From CAZSNT01 sp964607765 (GTDB lineage Bacteria > Verrucomicrobiota > Lentisphaeria > Oligosphaerales > JABHEG01), in contig CAZSNT010000080.1 of the NCBI GenBank assembly GCA_964607765.1, positions 1 through 43,861 on the forward strand: a stretch of DNA of 43,861 nucleotides, given 5' to 3'. Shown piece by piece: positions 33,351 through 38,955 of the stretch. Each line of letters opens with the position of its first letter. The first letter of the stretch is position 1. The notes under the pieces were generated by a model, which made no database searches, was not told where the DNA came from, and saw only the letters and a program-made list of their open reading frames with translations. Position numbers and translations under genes: made by a program.

Positions 33351-33619
33351 GTTTCGGTTTCGCGCGTGAACGGCACGGCCGGTTGACGGAACCTGAAGTA
33401 GCTGAGCGTGGCCCGTTCGAGTTCGGGGAAGTCGAGCAGCAGCTGTGCCAACGTCAACTCATGCTGGCGCGTCAGGTGGCTGACCATGGCGAGACGCGCC
33501 GCCCCCGCGTCGCCCGGCGCGTACTCGATCGCGTGGCCACACTGCGGACATCTCAGCTTGGTCAGGCATGGGGGCGCCTTCTGTTCCCTCGGGTCTGGCG
33601 CCCAATCTCCGGACGCCAT
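33341..33619 (-). CDS. Small zinc-ribbon/finger protein
   Basis: 92 aa. A single metal site is visible: LRCPQCGHAIEY followed by MVSHLTRQH, giving C-x2-C-x(about 21)-H-x4-H spacing, so a CCHH zinc ribbon or finger in residues 20-55. The rest (LAQLLLDFPELERATLSYFR) is helical. The ATG at 33619 directly follows the TAG of the upstream gene (TAGATG), with GAGGAGGTGAT as a very strong ribosome site inside that gene's end. Member of a run of tiny minus-strand genes (34232 to 33157), probably one transcript. A nucleic-acid-binding role is likely but unproven. Confidence 0.75.
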   Translation of the reverse strand: MASGDWAPDPREQKAPPCLTKLRCPQCGHAIEYAPGDAGAARLAMVSHLTRQHELTLAQLLLDFPELERATLSYFRFRQPAVPFTRETETYL

Positions 33620-33904
33620 CTACATCACCTCCTCGACCTGCACGCCAGGCTGCTCATCGTCCCTGCGCGTCGTCATGTAGTCAAAGGCCTTGGCCAAAGC
33701 CAGCACCGCCTTCGGCACGTCGTTCGCTTGAAGCGATGTCGTGCTCCGCCACTCGCCGTTCTTGTCTTTGTAGCGCCGATCGAGTGTCACGCTCAAGCTC
33801 TCGATCTCCTGCCCGCTCCTCAGCGTCACGTTGTTCCTCCAGAGGGCGGCACTGACGGCGCCCACCTGGATCTTCTTCACTGGTCTGTTGTCTTGGTTCT
33901 GCAT
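33620..33904 (-). CDS. Conserved small protein of the KIxVG-SATIW type
   Basis: 94 aa from the ATG at 33904, with GGAGGTG nine bases upstream (the frame is open to 33919). The pattern is PVKKIQVGAVSAALW, then SVTLDRRYKDKNGEWRSTTS and LQANDVPKAVLALAKAFDYM. I have seen this pattern in small proteins of plasmids and archaeal or bacterial islands; it is often described as possibly single-strand-DNA-binding-like, but the activity is not established to my knowledge. A small beta-barrel of five strands with one helix fits the sequence. Its neighbours are a zinc-ribbon gene and an 83-aa gene, in one apparent operon. Confidence 0.72.
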   Translation of the reverse strand: MQNQDNRPVKKIQVGAVSAALWRNNVTLRSGQEIESLSVTLDRRYKDKNGEWRSTTSLQANDVPKAVLALAKAFDYMTTRRDDEQPGVQVEEVM

Positions 33905-33980
33905 TCGGTTCACCTCCACGGGGCCGCTCTTTGGCGACGCCCGTTGTTCCGAAAATGGGGAGGGGGATGGCCTGAGCCGG

Positions 33981-34232
33981 TCAAGCCCGGCCCAGGAGCT
34001 CCGCCAGAGGGTCCTTGGCTGCCAGACGGACAGCTTCCATGCACTCTTCGATCTCCGCCATAGCCCTGAGTTCGCGTTGGACTACGTCCCGTTCCTCCGG
34101 CTTGAGCGCCACATTGATCCCGTAGAAGCTCAGCACTGCTTCCGGACACTCGTCCACATCCTCCACATCGAACGGGAACTCACCCATTCTCCTGACCCTT
34201 TCCACGATTGCGTGGACTCTGTATCGATTCAT
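33981..34232 (-). CDS. Small helical protein, paralogue of the 35582-35821 product
   Basis: 83 aa from the ATG at 34232, preceded by GGAGGTGATGTCG. Pattern: MNRYRVHAIVERVRRMGEFP, FYGINVALKPEERDVVQREL, then a charged helix. It aligns with the 79-aa protein encoded at 35582-35821 (MNKHVLRYIVEYIREQG, YFGFSGLLNESDKLAVRQEL, LVELERFVDE). Both genes have the same organisation: a stem-loop, CTCGGAGGTGA, and a short spacer to ATG. Function unknown; two copies in about 2 kb with matched leaders suggest co-regulated partners of a replication or partition module. Confidence 0.72.
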   Translation of the reverse strand: MNRYRVHAIVERVRRMGEFPFDVEDVDECPEAVLSFYGINVALKPEERDVVQRELRAMAEIEECMEAVRLAAKDPLAELLGRA

Positions 34233-34253
34233 CGACATCACCTCCGAGAGTAG

Positions 34254-34287
34254 ATTTCCTCTTCGTCAAGCCGGGCGAAGAGGAAAT
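34254..34287 (-). promoter_or_regulatory. Leader stem-loop before the 83-aa gene
   Basis: A perfect 12-base inverted repeat (ATTTCCTCTTCG with CGAAGAGGAAAT, 10-base loop) ends about 22 bases before the start codon, just upstream of the GGAGGTGA ribosome site. Its partner gene at 35821 has an unrelated-sequence stem-loop in the same place. Could be a protein or RNA control element, or part of an operator. Confidence 0.55.
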
Positions 34288-34919
34288 AGAGTGGGAGAGC
34301 CAATGCGGGGTGTCTCGTCTCCGCAGCAACGGTGAGAACCGGCCATTCAGGGCTGGCGTCCTGCAGGCGCCGCCGTGTTTTGGCGGCGACAAGGGGGAGG
34401 GTTTACTGAGGCGATCGCAATGCGCGATCGGCTAGATATACATTCCAGCCAGTCCCATCTCGCCCATGGAGACCCTCGCCCGGAACGCTTGCCGCACATG
34501 GGTGGCTCTTGCACAGCGATCCTGCAGCCCAAGCCCGCAGACCGAGAAGAGGGCAGTGTTAAAGCCGACAGCGATTCCGGGCCGTCTCCATCATCTTCCA
34601 CCAAGAACCGCGCGAAATGGGGAACGCGCTGTGCAACAAGGTGGGTTCAGCGGCATCCGGGCACGGAGGCGAGGGTTCGCGTAGGCCTATGCTGCGGGGC
34701 GGATGGCTGTGGTCAGGAGGGCAAATGCCTTGTCAGTTCTGTGCCCTGGGGTAGTTGCCATGGCTGCACGTGTTCGACGTCGAGGGGGCAGGCATCTCGC
34801 CGGAAAGGGACGCTACTGACCAACGTGTGCCAGGCAGACACACTGCCAGAGCCACGTCAGGACCCGGACACGACCGACCGGGGGGCGCTCCTACCATTAG
34901 CGACGGGGAAGCCGATGGC

Positions 34920-35402
34920 CAGGCTGCGACTTGCGCAGCCATCGACTCGCTTGTCGTTGCAGCCGGGTGGAGTCTCACGGGCAACTCGATCATGTCAGTA
35001 CAGCCTGCGGCTAAGATCCTGGAGGATGCCACGAGAGGCCCTGTCAACGTCGAACCCGTCTGGCTCTGGCAGGATGGCGTCTACGAGCGACTAGACACGG
35101 CAGGTCCACTCGCCCCTGAACACGGCTACTGGATCTGCTGTGTTGCACAAAGCCAATCCTCCGAAATCACGGGTGTCAGAGCAGACGGCACAATCGCCCT
35201 CAATCCCGGATGGAATCTCGTCAGCCCGGCTGCCGACTGTGTGATGCCTGTCGTCGCCACCGTAGTTGACCCCGCATGGTACTGGGACGGCACACAACAG
35301 GTCTACCGAACCGCACGAGCAGGCAACACCCTCTACTCTGGACGCGGCTACTGGATTCTCGTTGATTCGAATGAACCAGTTGTCATCCACCTCGGGCAGT
35401 GA
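34920..35402 (+). pseudogene. Remnant of a surface protein: two GWNLVS/GYWI repeats
   Basis: The frame (open from 34755) looks like protein only from about 34920. It encodes two tandem copies of a roughly 70-residue beta domain common at the C-termini of large secreted or surface proteins: AGWSLTGNSIMSV ... WLWQDGVYERL ... HGYWICCVA, then PGWNLVSPAADCV ... WYWDGTQQVYRT ... GRGYWILVDS. No signal peptide, upstream domain or credible start accompanies it; the first ATG inside (34992) would cut the first repeat. A 5'-truncated remnant of a larger gene is the best reading. Bases 34290-34920 hold no supported gene, only small palindromes such as GCGATCGC-AAT-GCGCGATCG near 34405. Confidence 0.55.
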
Positions 35403-35482
35403 CGTCACACCGTAGCACCGTACGTATTCGTCCCTCAAGCTGCACGTTGGATCGCTGAACTCGCCCCCGACGCCGCACCCCG

Positions 35483-35559
35483 GCCGGTCCCATCGATAAG
35501 CCTTTAGGCCCTCAGGCCGACCCTCCGCAGGAGGGGAAAGGCTTACGTATGGGACCGGC
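35483..35559 (+). repeat. Y-shaped structured element, copy A
   Basis: Folds as a three-way junction: outer stem GCCGGTCCCAT/ATGGGACCGGC (11 pairs), internal loop CGA/CGT, inner stem TAAGCCTTT/AAAGGCTTA, then hairpins GGCC-CTCA-GGCC and CCCTCC-GCA-GGAGGG separated by GA. Copy B at 35897-35969 has the same fold with different stem sequences. It lies between two convergent genes. The strand on which it acts is not known, since the fold can form on either. Confidence 0.72.
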
Positions 35560-35581
35560 AGCACGAGCCAGCGACGCTGAC

Positions 35582-35821
35582 TCAGTGCAGTCCCGAGAAC
35601 GCCAGTGCGACCTTTGACCTGTGCTCATCCACGAAACGCTCAAGCTCAACCAAATCCAGCAGTTCCTGCCGAACCGCCAGCTTATCGCTTTCGTTCAGAA
35701 GCCCCGAAAAGCCGAAGTAGTCCAAGAATTCTCCCCGTTCCACCATGTCCGTGAGACGTGACGGACCAGGGCCTTGTTCGCGGATATACTCCACTATGTA
35801 CCGAAGCACGTGTTTGTTCAT
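35582..35821 (-). CDS. Small helical protein, paralogue of the 33981-34232 product
   Basis: 79 aa from the ATG at 35821, with GGAGGTGAAACA immediately before it. The frame is open upstream to 36085, but that part crosses the Y-shaped element and the 59-base repeats and is not protein-like, so the short form is called. Pattern: MNKHVLRYIVEYIREQGPG, FLDYFGFSGLLNESDKLAVR, ELLDLVELERFVDEHR. Paralogous to the 83-aa protein about 1.5 kb to the left. It is surrounded by structured repeats (Y elements on both sides), so it may be the DNA- or RNA-binding partner of those repeats; that is inference. Confidence 0.72.
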   Translation of the reverse strand: MNKHVLRYIVEYIREQGPGPSRLTDMVERGEFLDYFGFSGLLNESDKLAVRQELLDLVELERFVDEHRSKVALAFSGLH

Positions 35822-35839
35822 TGTTTCACCTCCGAGCCC

Positions 35840-35868
35840 GGTGGCTCTCTCGTTTATAGAGAGCCACC
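35840..35868 (-). promoter_or_regulatory. Leader stem-loop before the 79-aa gene
   Basis: A perfect 11-base stem (GGTGGCTCTCT with AGAGAGCCACC) around a 7-base loop that reads ATAAACG on the minus strand. It ends 18 bases before the start codon, directly upstream of CTCGGAGGTGA. Placement matches the stem-loop before the paralogous gene at 34232, although the stem sequences differ. Confidence 0.55.
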
Positions 35869-35896
35869 AGAAACCGCGGAGCGAGGGGGCCGAAGA

Positions 35897-35969
35897 GCAG
35901 ACCCTTCGATAAACCTTTAGGCCCGTAGGCCGACCCCGTAGGGGGAAAGGTTTACGATAAAGGGTCTGC
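35897..35969 (+). repeat. Y-shaped structured element, copy B
   Basis: Same fold as copy A: outer stem GCAGACCCTT/AAGGGTCTGC, internal loop CGA/CGATA, inner stem TAAACCTTT/AAAGGTTTA, hairpins GGCC-CGTA-GGCC and CCCC-GTAG-GGGG separated by GA. Relative to copy A, the inner stem keeps pairing through a G-C to A-T exchange and the outer stem through nearly complete replacement. A further GGGGGC/GCCCCC pair (35885-35890 with 35971-35977) can extend it. Confidence 0.72.
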
Positions 35970-36029
35970 GCGCCCCCGAGCGGACACCCGGAACCACGGA
36001 GCACAACGCGCCCCGAAAGGAACCCCCGC

Positions 36030-36200
36030 GAGTCAAAGGGGACCCCCATGAGGGCCTTTGGAGCGGCGCAAGACCCCGTGTTCATAACGAGTCAAAGGGG
36101 ACCCCCGTGAGGGCCTTTGGAGCGGCGCAAGACCCCGTGTTCATAACGAGTCAAAGGGGACCCCCGTGAGGGCCTTTGGGCGGCGCAGGATCCCATCTTC
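36030..36200 (+). repeat. Three tandem 59-base repeats
   Basis: Units begin at 36030, 36089 and 36148; the first two are nearly identical and the third decays after about 40 bases. Each starts GAGTCAAAGGGGACCCCC and contains a hairpin (CAAAGG ... CCC-CGTGA-GGG ... CCTTTG), then GCGGCGCAAGACCCCGTG. The period is not a multiple of three and no frame is conserved, so it is non-coding. There are no unique spacers, so it is not a CRISPR array. Possibly part of a partition or replication locus. Confidence 0.8.
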
Positions 36201-36277
36201 ATATATAGTCGCTTTGCGCACAGAGGTGGAAGTTATTGGAAGGAAGCGGGTTGTCAGCGTTCCTCCTGGCGAGTAAG

Positions 36278-36396
36278 ACGACATCCCAGACTCCCATTAC
36301 ACGACATTTGAGGATGAATAGGACGACATCTCGGACTGTTCCCTGGTCAGATGTCAGGCAATTGAACGACACTTCATTGCCGTTACACGACATCTC
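36278..36396 (+). repeat. Iteron-like array, ACGACATCTC, period about 22
   Basis: Direct copies at 36278 (ACGACATCCC), 36301 (ACGACATTTG), 36323 (ACGACATCTC), 36366 (ACGACACTTC) and 36387 (ACGACATCTC), and one inverted copy at about 36347-36356 filling the gap. Spacings of 23, 22, 43 and 21 put all sites on one face of the helix. This is the layout of replication iterons or of cooperative regulator sites. It lies just past the end of the 126-aa gene, about 2.5 kb from the orc1/cdc6 gene. Confidence 0.68.
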
Positions 36397-36467
36397 AGCT
36401 AACGCCGGACCGGCCGTTGGCAGGACAAGGTGGCCCGAGGGATGCGGGACTTTGGTTCGGACGGTCA

Positions 36468-36848
36468 TCAGACGTAGTGAATCGCGTCGCGGTCTCTCTG
36501 CTCTGCCGCAGGGCTGCAGACACGCTGCCGCGCGTTCCGGACGAGTTCTGCGAGCTTCTCCAAGGCTCCCGCGAAACGTGGCGAGAACGTCCAGCCAGAA
36601 CGGTACCCGAACCGGGGATCGAACTGTGATACACGCTTGAGCAAGCCGGTCTTGCGCAGCTTTGCTCTTACAGTTTCCAGTACGCGTGCCGAGAACCCGT
36701 AGCGCTGGCAGAGCGGATAGAGCGTCGGAAGGAATTGCTCGTCGGCGTACTTGAGCTCCACCCAGACGGCGACGAACACGCGCCGATGTTCACGGTGATC
36801 CGGGAACACGATCCGGGCAAGGTCGTCGAGCCCCGATGCCTGGCGCAT
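36468..36848 (-). CDS. Putative winged-helix DNA-binding protein (126 aa)
   Basis: 126 aa from the ATG at 36848; TGAGGTGAG lies 9 bases before it, at the end of the upstream gene (stop 36867-36865). The frame is open back to 36974 but overlaps that gene. Residues 50-105 fit a winged helix: FLPTLYPLCQRYGFSARVLE, TVRAKLRKTGLLKRVSQFD, then a wing with RFGYRSGWTFSP. No family recognised. Expressed with the 122-aa HTH protein and adjacent to the phased ACGACATCTC array, it is a candidate for the protein binding that array. Confidence 0.7.
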   Translation of the reverse strand: MRQASGLDDLARIVFPDHREHRRVFVAVWVELKYADEQFLPTLYPLCQRYGFSARVLETVRAKLRKTGLLKRVSQFDPRFGYRSGWTFSPRFAGALEKLAELVRNARQRVCSPAAEQRDRDAIHYV

Positions 36849-36864
36849 GACTGCCGGGCTCACC

Positions 36865-37233
36865 TCAATCTTTGTTCTGGCCGCGATAGGCGTTCCCCTC
36901 CTTGAACAACGGTTCCTTGAGCAGTTCCTGGCGTACGCGGAAGCGCTCGCGGGCAATGTCCATGGCGCCATCACGGAGCTGTGAGCCGAAGCTGCGCTCG
37001 ACGAACAGAATGGTCTCGTACGCCGCGACGTAGATGTCGTTGAATAGGCGCCAGAACCGCCATCGGACGCCTTGCCTGGTCATCCCGAACTCACGGGCGA
37101 TGCGCGCCCCATAGTTCCCGCGGAGCACGAAGTAGCCCGGACTCCTCGACACGTGCTCGATCCAGAGCACGCCCTCGTCCACCAATTCCTTGAGCCGTTC
37201 GACGAACTGCTTGTCTTTCTCTGTTAGTTTCAT
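36865..37233 (-). CDS. Putative helix-turn-helix protein (122 aa)
   Basis: 122 aa; the ATG at 37233 has GGAGGCAACACT before it. Residues 45-62 (ARIAREFGMTRQGVRWRFWR) look like a helix-turn-helix with recognition helix MTRQGVRWRF; the N-terminal helix is DKQFVERLKELVDEGVLWI and the C-terminal half is helical and basic. No family is recognised. Upstream is a hairpin GGGGAC-GCT-GTCCCC (37254-37268) and an 8-base-stem hairpin (37279-37304). It is coupled to the 126-aa gene downstream (17 bases between stop and ATG), so the pair is probably one regulatory or replication operon. Confidence 0.72.
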   Translation of the reverse strand: MKLTEKDKQFVERLKELVDEGVLWIEHVSRSPGYFVLRGNYGARIAREFGMTRQGVRWRFWRLFNDIYVAAYETILFVERSFGSQLRDGAMDIARERFRVRQELLKEPLFKEGNAYRGQNKD

Positions 37234-37319
37234 AGTGTTGCCTCCGGCGGGTCGGGGACGCTGTCCCCAACACCCCTGCTGGGAGGCGTCACGACTCCTC
37301 CCAGACCCACCTCATGTTT

Positions 37320-37368
37320 GCATTGGCGTGCGATGCTCGCGTCCCACGATCCTCTGCACGCCAATGCG
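37320..37368 (+). repeat. Mirror repeat A (left copy of a 49-base palindromic element)
   Basis: Begins GCATTGGCGTGC and ends GCACGCCAATGC(G), so its ends pair. The reverse complement of 38842-38890 matches it at 43 of 49 positions, and weaker similarity continues outward on both sides. Between it and the zinc-ribbon gene stand AGGGACGCGTCCCT (37567-37580) and GGGGAC-GCGCA-GTCCCC (37629-37645). Bases 37269-37659 hold no supported gene. Confidence 0.7.
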
Positions 37369-37566
37369 ACGGCCGCACGCTCCGCGTGGGAGAGCCAGAC
37401 ACCCTCGCCGCGTTCCGGGCTATCCACACAGGTCTGTCCGCGCGGGCGCCGCAGGCTGGCCACCGTTTGCGCGTGCGAGAGCTGATGCGTAAGCATCGGC
37501 GCGCACGCCCAAACAGACACGGGAGTGCAGCCTGCCTCGCCGTAGCTGTCTCGGTGCGGAGGCGGG

Positions 37567-37645
37567 AGGGACGCGTCCCTTCTTGGCCCGCCGTAGCTTC
37601 TTGAGCGAAGGCAGCTGGCGCGGGGGCTGGGGACGCGCAGTCCCC
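37567..37645. repeat. GGGAC palindromes, left pair
   Basis: A perfect 14-base palindrome AGGGACGCGTCCCT at 37567-37580 and a hairpin GGGGAC/GTCCCC with a 5-base loop at 37629-37645. The same two elements recur at 38664-38682 and 38698-38711 in mirror order. Dispersed GGGAC-GTCCC palindromes of this kind are known from several bacterial phyla as REP-like elements. Confidence 0.65.
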
Positions 37646-37659
37646 ATTCTCCTCACCCC

Positions 37660-38436
37660 TCATCCACGACCTTCGAGGATGATCTCGGCTTTGGGCGAGT
37701 CCTGGAGCAGTGAGACCTCGCCGGCCTGGGCCATGAAGATCACGGTGATGAAACGGTAGACGCGGTCGAGTCTGCGGTCGTGAATGAGTGGCCCGATGCC
37801 ATCGAAGTGGACGACGCATCCCCCCACGAGTTCCCGGATGTGCTCCTTGTAGGCGTCGAGGTCGAACGCATCACGGCCAAGCGCGAAGTCGTCTGGTATC
37901 CGGATCGGGCCATTGACGAACGTAGCCAAGTCCTCGGTCAAACCCGGCACGCTGCCCAGTTCGGGTTCCCCGAGATCAACGAGTGGCCCCGACCGCGATC
38001 CTGCCAAGAGCTTCCGCAGCCGCTCCACCCGTTCCCGCTTGCGCTCACGGGACTGTCGCATCATCTCCCGGAAATACGCGACATCGAAGACCTTGGCGTC
38101 GAAGCAATACAGCGATCTCACCCGCTGTCGGCATGACGTGCACCAATAGTGATGGATCTTCCGCCGTAGCGCCCCGCCGCAATCGGGGCAGACCTGGAAC
38201 GCCTCGGTGGGGTCGAACTCATGGTCGCAGGTTCGACACCGGCACAAGCTGTCGCGGAGCATTGTCAGATCGGGCTTCGCGCAGCGTGGGCACGGCTTCA
38301 GGAAGAGCACGGCACGGTGATAGAGCTCGCGGAGCTTGCCGTGAAGCAGGCCGACCAGTTGTTCGATGTGACCAGCCTTGGCCAAGAGCCGGTCGCGAGC
38401 AAGAAGACGGGCGTCGCCTTCCGTGATCGTAGTCAT
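37660..38436 (-). CDS. Multi-zinc-ribbon protein
   Basis: 258 aa. Residues about 45-110 hold four Cys pairs: CPRCAKPDL, CRCRTCDHEF, VCPDCGGAL and YWCTSCRQR, giving two linked zinc ribbons. A basic helix follows (REMMRQSRERKRERVERL). The last 130 residues are acidic and globular (DFALGRDAFDLDAYKEHIRE, VYRFITVIFMAQAGEVSLLQ). The ATG at 38436 has no ribosome site; a BRE/TATA-like box is centred 26 bases upstream, so it is probably leaderless; an in-frame ATG at 38460 lies inside the box. The gene is flanked by repeats in mirror order, hence perhaps a mobile cassette. A transcription-factor role is plausible. Confidence 0.8.
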   Translation of the reverse strand: MTTITEGDARLLARDRLLAKAGHIEQLVGLLHGKLRELYHRAVLFLKPCPRCAKPDLTMLRDSLCRCRTCDHEFDPTEAFQVCPDCGGALRRKIHHYWCTSCRQRVRSLYCFDAKVFDVAYFREMMRQSRERKRERVERLRKLLAGSRSGPLVDLGEPELGSVPGLTEDLATFVNGPIRIPDDFALGRDAFDLDAYKEHIRELVGGCVVHFDGIGPLIHDRRLDRVYRFITVIFMAQAGEVSLLQDSPKAEIILEGRG

Positions 38437-38457
38437 GACAAGGCAGGTGTGACCACT

Positions 38458-38467
38458 CATATAAAAG
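38458..38467 (-). promoter_or_regulatory. BRE/TATA-like promoter of the zinc-ribbon gene
   Basis: The minus strand reads CGAAACAC followed by TTTTATATG; the box centre (about 38462) is 26 bases from the ATG at 38436, the archaeal TATA-to-start distance. No -35 hexamer fits a bacterial reading and no Shine-Dalgarno sequence is present. Confidence 0.6.
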
Positions 38468-38505
38468 TGTTTCGAAATCGCACAGAAGCGGGCATCGGCG
38501 CCCGA

Positions 38506-38643
38506 AGAGAGAGTGGAGTATACGCGTCAACCTGCCGCCGACATCGCACTCTCTCTTCCCTTCCTTCTTTCCATATTGAAAAGAAAGAAGAAAAGAAGAA
38601 GCCGGAACGTTTCTCATCCCCACGCATATACCGCACACTCTCT
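38506..38643. other. Candidate replication origin: inverted motifs flanking a purine-rich tract
   Basis: Two 22-base arms face each other. The reverse complement of 38506-38527 starts ACGCGTATACTCCAC and 38622-38643 starts ACGCATATACCGCAC, both continuing into CTCTCT; 18 of 22 positions agree. Between them is a strand-asymmetric tract (CTTCCTTCTTTC, then AAAAGAAAGAAGAAAAGAAG) that could unwind easily. A third copy, ACGCATATACTGCAC, is in the promoter of the nearby orc1/cdc6 gene. Inverted boxes around an unwinding element beside orc1/cdc6 is the archaeal origin layout. The rest of 38468-38955 has no gene; it also holds GGGGGAC-TGCGC-GTCCCCC (38664-38682) and AGGGACGCGTCCCT (38698-38711). Confidence 0.6.
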
Positions 38644-38841
38644 TTGGGAATCCAGAATTGATCGGGGGACTGCGCGTCCCCCGGTACCCCCCGGCAAAGG
38701 GACGCGTCCCTCTGCACTCCCATTGCTGTTGGGCCGTGGAGTTACGCGCGTGTTGACACCATCAACTGTCGCGGGAGATAGATGGCCCGTTCCGTGACGA
38801 TGACGTCCGTTGTCTTACACACGCGGCAGCGTGTCGGCTAC

Positions 38842-38890
38842 CGCATTGGCGAGCGGAGGATCGCGGAACGCGAACATCGCACGCCAATGT
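38842..38890 (-). repeat. Mirror repeat B (right copy of the 49-base palindromic element)
   Basis: Inverted copy of 37320-37368 with six differences. Its internal segment TCGCG-TTC-CGCGA pairs better than in copy A. Together with the GGGAC palindromes it completes a mirrored set around the zinc-ribbon gene. Confidence 0.7.
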
Positions 38891-38955
38891 AGATACGAGG
38901 GGGCCGGGGAGACAAGTCGCCCCGGCCATAGCGGAGCGATCCGGAATCCGGGTCC

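Noticed and set aside
34375..35094. 239-residue plus-strand reading frame upstream of the surface-domain remnant
   Set aside because: Low-quality Arg/Ser-rich sequence, out of frame with the recognisable repeats, no start signal.
35483..35969. Hammerhead, twister or attC identity for the Y-shaped elements
   Set aside because: The CUGANGA core of hammerheads, the twister core and the attC RYYYAAC/GTTRRRY boxes are not present; only the general three-stem shape and a GAAA are shared.
35582..36085. 167-residue version of the 79-aa gene
   Set aside because: The extra N-terminus would be translated from the Y-shaped element and 59-base repeats; a strong ribosome site precedes the internal ATG at 35821.
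36030..36200. CRISPR array
   Set aside because: Units abut directly without unique spacers, are 59 bases long, and no cas gene is present.
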